Positions 39,961 to 51,168 of a stretch of DNA of 64,000 nt are shown here, one piece after another. The notes under the pieces are model-generated. The model worked only from the letters and a program-made list of their open reading frames with translations. It did not search any database and was not told the DNA's origin. This DNA comes from Unio delphinus (taxonomy: Eukaryota; Mollusca; Bivalvia; Unionida; Unionidae). Numbering within the stretch: the stretch's first letter is position 1; each line of letters begins with the position of its first letter. Location of the stretch: contig JAQISU010000094.1 of assembly GCA_029339505.1 (NCBI GenBank), forward strand, positions 9,008,501 to 9,072,500, read 5' to 3'. A program made the position numbers and the translations under genes.

Positions 39961-41088
39961 CTAAGATCTACTTTCATTCAGTAGACATTGTTTTTTTGTT
40001 TTTGTACTATTTCCCATGCAACGCCAGCAGTTGATCAGATCCAACCCATGACTTCTTCACAGTTAATTATAAATGTTCATAACTTTACAGAGAATAGTTG
40101 TTAACATCAGTACATAGTATTATATTCTAATTCTAAACTCATTACAGAATATAAGCTATGAGAAAGAGAGAGAGCCGAAGAAAAGTAAATTTATTGTAAG
40201 AATTTCCACCTATATACATATATGTACCAATACATATATGCACATTAAGCATTCACTCATTACAAGTTTTATAAAGTAACTATGGTTGTTACTCATTTGA
40301 AAGCAATTCCATTCTGCTATTATTTTAAATGTTATTTTAAATACGTATTTTCCCTTAATAGCAATCTTTGAAAATTAAACAATTACCATTGTAATAAGAG
40401 TTTCTGACACTAGGAAGAAATCTAACCTTGCCTTGATAGGTTTATTTTTTCTCCAAGTGGATCCTTTTGAATCTATATTATTTTCTCATCAGAAATAAAT
40501 TTGAATACATTCATCATAAAAATCAATTAGGACAATTAATGTTCATAAGTTTGAACGTGTAATTTTGAACTGAAGTATCTAAAACTATATTGTTGCTGTT
40601 TGCATCTACTTTGCGTCTGTGTATAGGCAACTTAAAGTTATTGCTCAATACAATATCTTCTCCCCTTGAATCTGAATGCAAAAGAAATTATATATTGGTA
40701 ACCCCAAGATGATCTAATATATCTCCTGTCATTTAGTAAAATGTGTATCTTGCAATAGATATATTGAGTATTCCTCATTTTCTTCAGGTAATTCATTACA
40801 TCTCCAACCCATAGCAATATGACAGGATAGATTTTTCACAAGGCAGTTCTTTTATATAAATGTCTACATGGAACTGCACTAGAATATCTTCAGGACTTGT
40901 TCAGGCCTTTTTCACCAAAATACCAGTTGGGAATAATATCACATGGAAAACTTCTAGTACCAAAACCAATAACAGAGCAATTCAAAAAGAGTTTTCAATA
41001 TTCTGGTACAGTTGTATGGAATAAATATTAGAGTACTTAAAACGAGATATCATGAGCATCATGTGTTTATTATAGATGATGATCATAC

Positions 41089-41130
41089 CTATATTTATAG
41101 GTATTTCCTTAATGACAGCTTCTGTGTAGA
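41089..41130 (-). other. Exon-like 42-bp segment, inverted copy of 45914-45955
   Basis: Reads TCTACACAGAAGCTGTCATT at its start and ends CCTATAAATATAG before GTATGATC, with an AG directly upstream. It differs from the plus-strand copy at 45914-45955 at three of 42 positions, and shares about 12 bases beyond the donor. No neighbouring exon of the plus-strand gene is duplicated with it. Confidence 0.5.
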
Positions 41131-41148
41131 CTGTGACAATAATTATTG

Positions 41149-41403
41149 TTTGTTTTGTTTTGTATGGTTTAACGCCATTTTTAAGCACAATATAGGCTAT
41201 ACATGGCGGCCAGTATTAATGGTAGAGGAAGAACCCGGAAACCCCCCGGAAAGAACCACCGACCCACGAGGAGCTACCGGCAAGCTTACTCACATAACTA
41301 CATTAGCCAAATCTTAGACCTGAACACACGCAGACAGAGGTGAGATGGCAGTGATCCGTAACGGACAGCGCTTTAGACCACTCGGCCACTCTGGGCCCCT
41401 CAC
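41149..41403 (-). mobile_element. tRNA-derived SINE, family 2, young nested copy
   Basis: Full-length match to the copy at 17,565 with most CpGs retained. A perfect 9-bp target duplication, TAATTATTG, lies at 41140-41148 and 41404-41412. It interrupts the LINE 3' end and is therefore younger than that LINE insertion. Confidence 0.92.
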
Positions 41404-41505
41404 TAATTATTGCTATCTTCATATAATGTGCATTTTCATACTCTCCTTAAGAGGGCCTCAAGGGAGAATAGTCCTTTACTAATGAGCCACCCTCTATAAA
41501 TAAAG

Positions 41506-41552
<47 letters not shown>

Positions 41553-44189
41553 TTCATCATAGAGGCAATTCTCAATGAGTCATCCGCTGCCTTTATTATA
41601 AAATTCTTATATCTGATATTGATCATTACATTACTTCTAGGATTTGTTGAGATATTCTATTTGATAGTGAACATTTTATTTTTAAGGCTTATGTTATATA
41701 TAAAAAGAAAGTTCATATATTGTCATTAAGAGAGAGAAAAATAAATAGAAAGAGCGAAGGTCATTTCTGAAATAAAAAATAACACAAACAATCAAAGGTC
41801 ATTTAATAAAGTTGATAGAAATAGAAATGCAAAAATATTAAAGAAATAGTAAACCAAATATCCAGTCATTAAATAAGAGTATTTTGCAACTGTCATCCTT
41901 GTTGTTTTTACACAAAATTGGGTAACTTATCCTTTTCAGATTTAAGAACTTTGTTCTGTAGAATTTCTTTTTAGTTAAAATATCTTATGTACTTAAAATG
42001 ATATGGCCTGTTAGTATACTTCATGTTGTTTACTTGATATTAGAGAAAAATTTTCTTGCTTTTCGGCTTACCAATAGATATTCTTTTCAATGAAATGTCA
42101 GCCACATTACACAAAGTAGCTTCTATGCAAACAACTTCACCTAATATACACTACTCTCTCAAAAGTACATAATAACTGGTGAGTGCCTGCTTGAATGTGA
42201 AATTCAAATTCATTTGTTTCTTTTTTGTTGTTGCATCATGACATTTACAAATCTTTATACATTTTGACATAGTGAATTGAACTTTGACATTTATTGAACA
42301 ATTAATGAAAGTAATTTGTGAAGTTAGTAATTATTCATTAATATGTGTGTTTTATCAGTATATATAATTTATTATGTAGCAACAGATCACTGAAAATGTA
42401 TGAGAATGTGTGAATGAAAAAAAATGTGAACAAAAGTAAACATATGATAACTGTTCCTTATATTTGTTGGTGTGTTTTGGAAAGGACCAAAATATTAAAA
42501 TGAAAACTTCTTTTTAACACCGTTTGATAAATTAAAAAAACTTTAGAATTTTGAAATATATAACTGATGAAAAAAAGAATATATCATGAAATATGCATCA
42601 CTATTCCAATTTTCTCGAAACTATGTTAATGGGTCAAACATATTGAGGGAAAAATGTACAATAAGAAAGAATCACATATAAAATCATTTTGGGATTTTAC
42701 TTCCCACAATTTGCTAAAGACAGACTCTCACAATTTCATTAATTGCACATAAATGCCCAAAAGTTAACTTTGAAAATCATTTGCATTCTGCATGTATTTC
42801 TATGTGAGACATTAAATTTATTAACTTGATTTAGTCTACCCACCTAACCTTCGTATCTATCTACCTATCTTTTAAATAAGTAAAGATTGAGTATTATAAT
42901 TTGTATTATGACAGTATAATAATCCACCATTTATTTATTAACTAAGTATCTATTCCATAGTGGCTCTTCAATAACTATTTTGAAGAGACTCAAAAAAGTA
43001 CTTGGAACACAAGAAATTTAGAACAAAATTTTACTGTTCAAGTTTCATTTTGATTTTCCTTTCATGTAGCCCAGTGCTAAAAGTTGGACATGTAACAAGG
43101 GTCATCCTGATTATCACCATCTCTAATTCAAATTTCACAGCTAAAATCACTTGGGAGAGCATGGTTAATTACACATTTGAATAATCTAATCATGATGGCA
43201 AGCCTTTGATGATGCCCTATGGACCACTTGCTTGTAGTTAACAGTCTCTGACCAAAGTTATGGATCGTAGATTATTTCATTATTTGGATTTGGTTTAGCT
43301 GAAAATTTCTACAATTTTTAAAATATAACTTTATATGCATGTCACAACAAAGTCAAGATATTAAAAGGGATTTTCATATATCCATATGATCGGACAAAGC
43401 AGTACACTGACATCATAATTCATCAAATTTGAGCACAAGGGAAAAGATTAAATGTACAGATCTTGGTGCAAAGTTTGTATGCACATAACATTCACTACAA
43501 TTCTCATTGGCTAATTTTTCGGTAGCTGAATGAGTAAATAAACAAACTAACTGAATCTTGATTGAACAATATTTGAAAGGACTGTAGATGTATATTTTAA
43601 TAATCTTGACATGTAAATTCATGGAACAAATGTAATTTTAAAGTGGGTCTGATAATGTTATGAACTATATGTTAATAATCTACTTATCAAATGCATCATA
43701 GGCTTATTTTAATATTTACATGATAAGAAAATAAATTATCCTGTATGATAATTAGGCATTATGAAATTACCAGTAGAAGCACATGTAGCAATCAGATCAA
43801 TTGGTTGAAAAATTACTTTGAAAAGTGTGTACAATCTGTAGTTAACTTCAACACCTATTAGAGAAATATGTTATTATGTTTACACCCATGGCTGAGTATC
43901 CACTGCACTACTGTCTTCAATGCAATGTGTTGATAAATATTGATTGCAGATAAATTATAAAATTAATTCCTTTTATAAATACACGTGTGACTTTATTTTT
44001 TTTCTCAACTGCTCATCTCAACTATAACAATGTGAACACTATAAACTCAACATTGATATGGGTTGTGAAAAAAATTAGGTTGAATTGTTCATATCATATA
44101 AACACCAGAACTTTATAACAGGGCACCTTGCAAGTATATAAACAATACAAGGCCCGAAGCTTTTTCACATCTGGCAAGATAGGTTGCTT

Positions 44190-45200
44190 GCTTTCTAGGT
44201 TAAGACTTGAACCAAAAAACGGCTGTGTTGTGAATGACATATACATGCTTTTTACATTGAATTAATATATCATGGTCTGTTGTGTCAAATGCTGAAGACA
44301 AATCATGGAGTGTGTGGAATGTAATCTTTCCCCTATCCAAAGCAGAGAGAATGCCATTAACTACTTTCAGAAGTGTAATTTCAGTACTGTGGCAGGGGAG
44401 ATATGCAGACTGTACATTGCTATAAAGACTGTTTGAATTCAGATGAGATACATGCTGGGTCAGAACAACTTTTTCTAAGATTTTTTATATGAACGGGAGA
44501 TTAGAAACTGGTCAGTAGTTCTTTAAAGCATTAAAGTTGAATGTTAGTTTCTTCAGCAGAAGGTTTTATACTGGCAGTTTTGAAAAATAATGGGAATTCC
44601 TCTGATGAGAGAGAGGTTTTAATAACATCAGTTAGTACATGCAATATTGGATCGAAGCACTCAAACAGCAGTGATGTTGGAATTAGATCAAGTTCACATG
44701 ACTTTGGTGCACTCATCGTCACAACTATCAGAAATTAATCCATGTGCTGCTAATTGTTGTCGCTGAAATACTGTAGTGGGATAATTTGGCTAAATGGACT
44801 ATGTTTGTGACATTCTTCTTGGCAGCTTCATAGATTAGCTTATGAAAGTGAGTCTGTTGGAAAGTCAAAGCCTCTCCACTTCACAGTGGTCTTTTTTAAT
44901 GGTGCAAAGTTGGTCCCTAACACTGCTATACCATGGAGAACACTTTTGAATTGATACTCTGCACTTGATGGCTGAGATGTTTTCAAGCAATGAACACAGG
45001 CAGTTATCAAGTTCTTCTACTGTAGGAGGTAAGCAAGTTGTTAGGTTCGCTTGGATGTCATGCATTAGTTTGGTTCTATTTATCATATCGAGGTGTCTTT
45101 TAATAGCAAGTAAAGGTGAAGGAACTGATACATTCAGATAGCATATAATGCAGTAGTTAGCTGATGCAAGTTCGTGGGATACAAGGATGGACCATAGAAT
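44190..45200 (-). mobile_element. LINE fragment, reverse transcriptase N-terminal region
   Basis: On the minus strand, from about 45,086 down, the pieces follow the order of a CR1/L2-like open reading frame 2. First comes the linker after the endonuclease (CSPWYSSVRDQLCTIKKD). Then the start of the reverse transcriptase (KSCELDLIPTSLLFECFD, EEFPLFFKTASIKPS), then YYRPVSNLPF, ILEKVVLTQH, QSAYLPCHSTEITLLKVVN and DLSSAFDTTDHDIL. Frame breaks and stops show that it is dead; both ends are missing. Confidence 0.8.
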
Positions 45201-45913
45201 ATTATAATCAGGTCTATGAAGACTTCAGTCTAAAATGTGACCATGTTTATTGGTGGGTTGGTTAACTGTTTAAGGTTGAAAACATGAATGGAAATAGGAT
45301 CATGCTATTGTTATCTGTGTTGCCTCCAAAGCTAAAGAGCAGCACATATATTTGTATTGTCTAGCAGCAGTTGTGTAAATTACATGATTACTAGTATTTT
45401 CATTTTTTTCAGTTTTGCTTATTTATAAAAAGACATCATGTCCAAGTTTTGAATGGGCTGTAATGAAACAAATTCTGGAATAGTAAAACTATACTATTAA
45501 GATAATACTTGATCTACATTATTGTGATTACTATACAATATCTGAGGATATTCCATCCGTGATAACTTAATTGATGATTAGTTTAATGTTATTCTCAGTG
45601 ATAATTTCCCACATATATTCATGAACTTAGTAGCATTTATCTAAATTCATCATGAAAGACTCACAATACACTAATTTGATGGAAATAGGTGGAATATGGT
45701 ACATCTCTGTGTGTCTGGCTGGCTAGGATTAGTTGATAGTGGATGCAATAATTTACTTTACAAAATATTTAGAAAGCTGATCCTTTTTTCAAATGAAAAA
45801 AGTAGAGACTTAAAATAAGGTTACTGAAATCTGCACCAGATTCTTTGGTGCAATATTGAAAACATTTCAAACACTTGGAATGACAGAAAATGCCATAACA
45901 TTTGGCTTTTCAG

Positions 45914-48529
45914 TCTACACAGAAGCTATCATTAAGGATATGCCTATAAATATAGGTATGATCATCAGCATTTAAACATCTAACATTATTGAATTTGTAT
46001 TATCATGGAGTTTGCATACTCTACTATGATAGCTGGACAAGTAACACAATTCATAAAACCAAGTGACTTATTTTTGAGTCAGTGTATGGCTCTCTCCAGG
46101 CCATGCTCTTGGTGTAAAATTCCTTTGATCATGACAGGCTTTCATTGATCTTGCTGAGTGCTTAAAAGCTGCCTGCTGGGCATGTAATAGCCTTGATAGA
46201 GGCAGAACTGGTAGAAGGCATTCAACCAGTTACTGCAGTATAAATAAGGTTAGTTTTCTTGCTACCAGAGAAGTTCAACTGAAATGTCCAAAGTGTGAAG
46301 AGATGGACAAGGACTTGTACAGAAAACTTCTTGGAAATGAGTTCAACAAAGGTGTGTATAGATTTAAATTGCTAATTTGTAAACATTCTATAGGTTAATA
46401 AAACAAACAGAATATAAACAATAGTACATAGTTATATTATGTTAAATTATCTATTAGTATTAGGCACTTTTATGAAACTATTCAGGGATTTTTATTCCAT
46501 TCAGTAAGCATAGCCCACATCTTATCAGAGCATACTCAGTATGAATTAGATTTGGCATAGTTTTGTAAATTTATGTTGTGAAGTTGACCCTATGAGCATG
46601 TATTACATTTTATCAAATTTAAGTGTAAACTTTTCTAAAGATGTTTTTAGCATTACATGTAAAATATTTCAGACCAGTAGATTTACATATTTTGACTAAA
46701 GATATTCACTCCTAAACCAGTAGATTTTATTTTGTCTTCATAAACATTATGTTGCAAGTACTGAAATGTTTTTTTCCCGCTGTAATATTTTCTCTCTGCA
46801 TACTATAATATAACAGCAAGTTTTGAACATAAATCAGATTCAGATTCTGATGGAAAATGCTATAACAAAAGGGAATAATTTAATTTTCAGTTCACTGCAA
46901 AGATTTAAAAAAAAATTTAATAGTATTTTTAGTTTCCATCACAAGATTCCTGCCTGGTGACCACTGATGGAATTCATTTTAATTATTGAGCCTAACACTT
47001 ACTGGCTATCAACAGTTCTCTGGTACAGATTTCTACTTGAATAATTACTATGTATTTCTTTTAAAATAATAGAGAATATACTCTTGATATCAGTATTTTT
47101 ATAAGTAAAATGCTATTGGCATAAATGCATTCAAATATTTAATTATCATCAGCAGTAGGAAAAGAAAACTCAGAATGATAGCTGCGTAACTTTTAAAAGG
47201 TATGTTAGGTGAATTAAAGACTGCAGCAAAAACTAACAGGTTGAGACTTAAATTTTTTATCTTGCAGATATCGGTCTCCCAGCAACAAGATTTGTTCAGA
47301 AACGGTTGTCATCTTGTATGTCTAATATAGGTAAATTACAATTTGTATTTGTTACACAGCAAGAACAGCAACTACTACTACAACTACTACTACTACAGTA
47401 ATTGCCACTTAGATTACAAACTTAAAGCATAGAAATAAACCACTGAAATGGTAGAGTGAAACATATTTTCATTTCAGTCATGCATTATTCACCTACTCCA
47501 CCAAAATAACTTTGAGGCTAATTAGTTATGGATGTTTATATGCTTAATTATTTAAGTGCCCTGATTTTACTGCATTAAAATCATTTTAGTATCATTACTT
47601 AATTCTTCTAATTTTATTTGACTTTTTCAGTAAATCTTCTTTGAATCTTAATAAAGCTCTGTAGCTTAATTATATTAAAAGAAAAACAGAAAGATACAAA
47701 TTATTAAGCAGTTTAAATATATGCATTAGTATGAAAACATCACAAAATTACTAGCATCATCATATACATAACATTAATGTTTGTTTTAAAATCTATCTGC
47801 ATACTAAAATATGAAGACAATTTTAAATGCCATATGTTGCAGATTTCAATGTGAAAAGAAGAAGAGCTGCATCAGATTTAACTTTCATTGAAAAGGAAAA
47901 ATCTGTGGCATGTGGGTGCAATAGTCATTGCAATGACAACTTTACAATGGAGGACATTTTAGTCTGGCGACAAAAATTGCACATACTACCTGAAGGACCT
48001 AAACGGATGACAGTACTCATTAGCATCATCCGAGAATGTGCAGTGACATATAAACATACAAAAACACAGACTTTCAAGGTCAATGACAAGACTGTATGCA
48101 GGTATGTATGGAATATAAAGTCATATTTGTTATTTTCAGACACCTTCCTTGTACACAACAAGATTAGTGTTTTCATTGAAACTGTCATATCCATCAGCAC
48201 CATTACAAAAACACCATAAATCTGACAAATTTAAATCTGAAGGAATGTTATATGCATCAGAAATCAGATAAAAAGAGTTGTACACAATTTAAGCCATATT
48301 TAAATGTTAAATCAGTCCTTTAACATTTGAGACTTAGTTTATATCAACATCTAGTTGTCATAGATGCTCATCAGATTTTGGACAAATATAAATAAACATG
48401 TATGATTTTCGGTATGTGTTTATGACCAGACCATTTTTAATACAATTCAAATCAATTTTAAAAATATGAATTTACTTGAGTGGGGAAGGGAGATGTAGAA
48501 CACTTATTTTTATGGATATGTAGATGGCC

Positions 48530-48584
<55 letters not shown>

Positions 48585-49573
48585 TTCTTTTAAAGATTTT
48601 AATTATTACTTAGTCATCTGGACAAACTGAAGAGTACATTTTCCAAACAAATATCTGTTCTCTGTTCTCATGAAACACTACAGTCAAATGTAATGGGCAA
48701 TTGTTCCAAAATAAACATGGTTTAGTACCTAAACATTTATCTCTGAAAGACATACATTGTTTTATGGATATTTTATAAGAAGCAAATAAATAGTTTGTTC
48801 AACTTCTCCTTTTAAATGAAATGTCATGTTAAACTTGAAAATACCAGTTATAAAAGCACCTGAGTGAATAGTTCAAAATATTTCCACTGAAGACTGTTAC
48901 ATTGAAACAATTATGTAATATTGATACAATACAGATACAATGAGTTAATGTTTCAAATAATATGTGCCAGTAAACTTCTAATGGTTTATGATGAGTTAGA
49001 AAGTTGATTTAGCAAGAATTAATGAAAATTGAATGTGCAACTCTCAATTATATCTCACAGAATTATGATACCTATTATGATATTTAAAAAGAAAAATCTG
49101 AGTGTTAATTTTCCAACTAAATAGCAATGAAATTTGAACATTATTTATAATTTTTTATATTAATTTCTTCTATTATGACAGTAAAACAATCATTCGAAAG
49201 ACTTGCTTAGTTTAGTTTAAAATAAATAAAATTCATTTAAAAATTACTGATCCAAATTTTTCAGGTATACATAACCCAACAAGTCTCAGGCAGGCATTGA
49301 GCTGAATGAGCAGATAGAAGAAGATATGATGTTGGGAGACATGTTTTGTACCTTGCAGATGCAACTATCGGTCAGGTCATGGAAGTTGCGCCTGCTGAGA
49401 TTACAATTAGATTATACAGAACAAAGCAATTTAAGGCGTCACTGACATCATGTAAACAGCTGACAATATCAGTCAGCAATATTTTACCAGGGGAATTTGA
49501 ATTTCCTGCTTCAAGAAAATTGACGATAGGCATAAAAAGACTTATTGAAAAGAGATCTTTTATGTTAAAGTAA
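45914..49573 (+). CDS. Spliced gene with Cys-rich transposase-like module, 5' end not found
   Basis: Candidate exons: 45914-45955, 46271-46351, 47268-47330, 47843-48101 and 49318-49573. The junction phases agree throughout and give 232 residues to a TAA stop, with AATAAA 44 bases beyond it. Exon 2 carries KCPKCEEMDKDLY. Exon 4 has a basic segment (KRRRAASDL), then CGCNSHCNDNFTMEDILVW, a helical stretch with PEGPKRMTVL, and FKVNDKTVC at the end. That arrangement (Cys cluster, F-x-x-E-x-I, R-x-x-x-L-x-x-x-I, then a V-C-R end) resembles the N-terminal part of a family of metazoan transposase-like proteins as I recall it. No DDE catalytic core is seen, so this is either a truncated transposase or a derived protein. 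Exon 1 and the last junction are the least certain; a stronger acceptor at 49264 leads to stops. No start codon is identified. Confidence 0.45.
48534..48581. repeat. (AT)n microsatellite
   Basis: About 23 AT units in the last intron of the plus-strand gene. Confidence 0.95.
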
Positions 49574-49616
49574 AAGTTGTTACAATGTACACCATTTCAG
49601 TCATATGTTCTTTAAT

Positions 49617-49622
49617 AATAAA
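49617..49622 (+). promoter_or_regulatory. Possible polyadenylation signal for the plus-strand gene
   Basis: AATAAA shortly after the stop codon at 49573, followed by a T-rich stretch. Confidence 0.5.
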
Positions 49623-50059
49623 ATTTTTTATATTTTTAAACATTTGTTTTAATAGTTTGGTTTTCTCTAGATTTTGTACACATCCATCTTCCTGTTGGTC
49701 CATCTCTCTGTTAAATACTTGATAAAGTTTGTAGGTTTTACAATTTTTGCCGAAATACTAGTTTGATTAAATCAATTTCAATGACGAAAATCATTGGTGT
49801 GATAAAAATACAGTCATTTCATTCACTGATTTATTTCTAACCCAACTCTAACAAGTAAGGCCCTAGCACTGTCATTGTATGTGGGTTTTATGTTTAATGT
49901 ACATTATGTACTAACACTGTGCCATGTTAGAGTAACATGATCAGAACACACATCTCAATAAAGCAAACCTCCCCACTGCTCTGTACCATACAATGACTGC
50001 TACATTTCACTGATGGACTCCAGTCCAGTATTACCTATCTGGCCTCTCCCATGTGTACA

Positions 50060-50414
50060 AACCAGCAAGATACTTATGATCTTCTTCTGGCAATCATATA
50101 CTCATTATTCCCACTATGAAAATGAAGTCATATGTACAACATTCATTTGCATACCAGGGCCCAACAACTTGGAATGAATTGCTAAATGAAATTAGACACA
50201 AAGACACTGTAATCCCTTTTAAGAGTCTCTTAAAACTCTGAAAAACATGTCAACTGCAAAAGCAAACTTAAAGACTTAATGTTGTTTCCTACCTTAAATA
50301 TTTTCAGCATGTTTTTTTTTGTTTTATAGTTTCATGTGTTTTTTTTTGTAGTCAAATCATTATAGATGTTGTAAAATGCTTAGAGCTTCTAAAGATTAGG
50401 TGCTATACAAAGTC

Positions 50415-50450
<36 letters not shown>

Positions 50451-50452
50451 TA
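50060..50452 (+). mobile_element. LINE 3' end with (ATT)n tail
   Basis: Pieces in two frames resemble the C-terminus of CR1/L2-like LINE proteins (SFAYQGPTTWNELLNEI, DTVIPFKSLLKL). They are followed by a 3' untranslated end with AAAATGCTTAGAGCTTCTAA and GGTGCTATACAAAG, then (ATT)n at 50,418-50,450. This is the usual 3' architecture of such LINEs. It is frameshifted and CpG-decayed. Confidence 0.75.
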
Positions 50453-50544
50453 TACTATGGGTGAGTCTATTTCCCACCAACATCACTATTATGTACATAG
50501 AAAAACCACTTGTTAAATCCATGTGAAAGGCAAATGTGTAGCAT

Positions 50545-51164
50545 TCATTTAGCCAAGATTTGGTTTCAACCAAAGAGTGTGAAGAACAGCTTTGTAGGAA
50601 TTAGCCAAATTGGGTTAAAAGGACATTAGTTGTGTACCAGCCTTACTGAATATGGCAACAGGAATCCTTAGCCAAATTTTGGCTAAGCATTCATTTAGCC
50701 AAGATTTGGTTTCAGCCTAAGAGTGTGAAGAACAGCTTTGTAGGAATTAGCCAAATTGGGCTAAAAGGACATTAGTTGTGTACCAGCCTCATTGAGTATG
50801 GCAACAGGAATCCTTAGCCAAATTTTGGCTAAGAATTCATTTAGCCAAGATTTGGTTTCAACTTAAGAGTGTGAAGAACAGCTTTGTAGGAATTAGCCAA
50901 ATTGGGCTAAAAGGACATTAGTTGTGTACCAGCCTCACTGAGTATGGCAACAGGAATCCTTAGCCAAATTTTGGCTAATTTAAAACCTGCCTAGCTCCTT
51001 CCACAGACAGTAAAGCCATTGAATAGTTATGTACTATATATTGATCAAAAGCTCTTCAAAGATTCTCATTATGTGCCTTTTCTGCTTTGGGTTAAGAGAT
51101 TTTAGCCCATAGCAGAGGCCTGATTTGAGTAAATGGAAAAGCTCAAGTGAAATCGGAAGCTGTT
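50545..51164 (-). repeat. Right terminal inverted repeat with subterminal 146-bp repeats
   Basis: Mirror image of the left end. The palindrome TTAGCCAAATTTTGGCTAA occurs at 50668, 50814 and 50960 (period 146 bp), then a unique tip runs out to GGAAGCTGTT at 51164. This end is richer in repeat units than the left one. Confidence 0.9.
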
Positions 51165-51168
51165 AATG

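Larger units (their letters stand above)
40830..41556 (+). mobile_element. LINE 3' end, split by a SINE
   Basis: Codes, without a start, for the C-terminal end typical of CR1/L2-like non-LTR retrotransposons: LLYKCLHGTALEYLQDLF, LLVPKPITEQFKKSFQYSG and TVVWNKY before a stop at about 41,027. A tail beginning CCTCAAGGGAGAATAGTCC at 41,457 runs into an (ATT)n repeat at 41,507-41,556. A family 2 SINE sits between the coding end and the tail. The element is 5'-truncated and inactive. Confidence 0.7.
29561..51164. mobile_element. 21.6-kb TIR-bounded element with cargo genes
   Basis: Both ends carry the same sequence in inverted orientation, starting AACAGCTTCCGATTTCACTT. Over the outermost 205 bp I count three differences, all transitions. 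A direct AATG at 29557-29560 and 51165-51168 immediately flanks the inverted repeats and fits a 4-bp target duplication. Inside the single-copy tip lie 146-bp repeats, mirrored at both ends. CpG is very scarce inside (two in 30,001-31,020) against about 15-18 per kb in either flank. Two divergent spliced genes point toward the two ends. Nested SINEs and LINE fragments explain part of the interior. No polymerase B, retroviral-type integrase or packaging ATPase is visible, and the duplication is 4 bp rather than 6 bp, so it is not an evident Polinton. Superfamily unknown. Confidence 0.85.

Noticed and set aside
29561..51164. Polinton/Maverick identity for the large element
   Set aside because: The border duplication is 4 bp, not 6, and no polymerase B, retroviral-type integrase, protease or packaging ATPase segments were seen in any frame.
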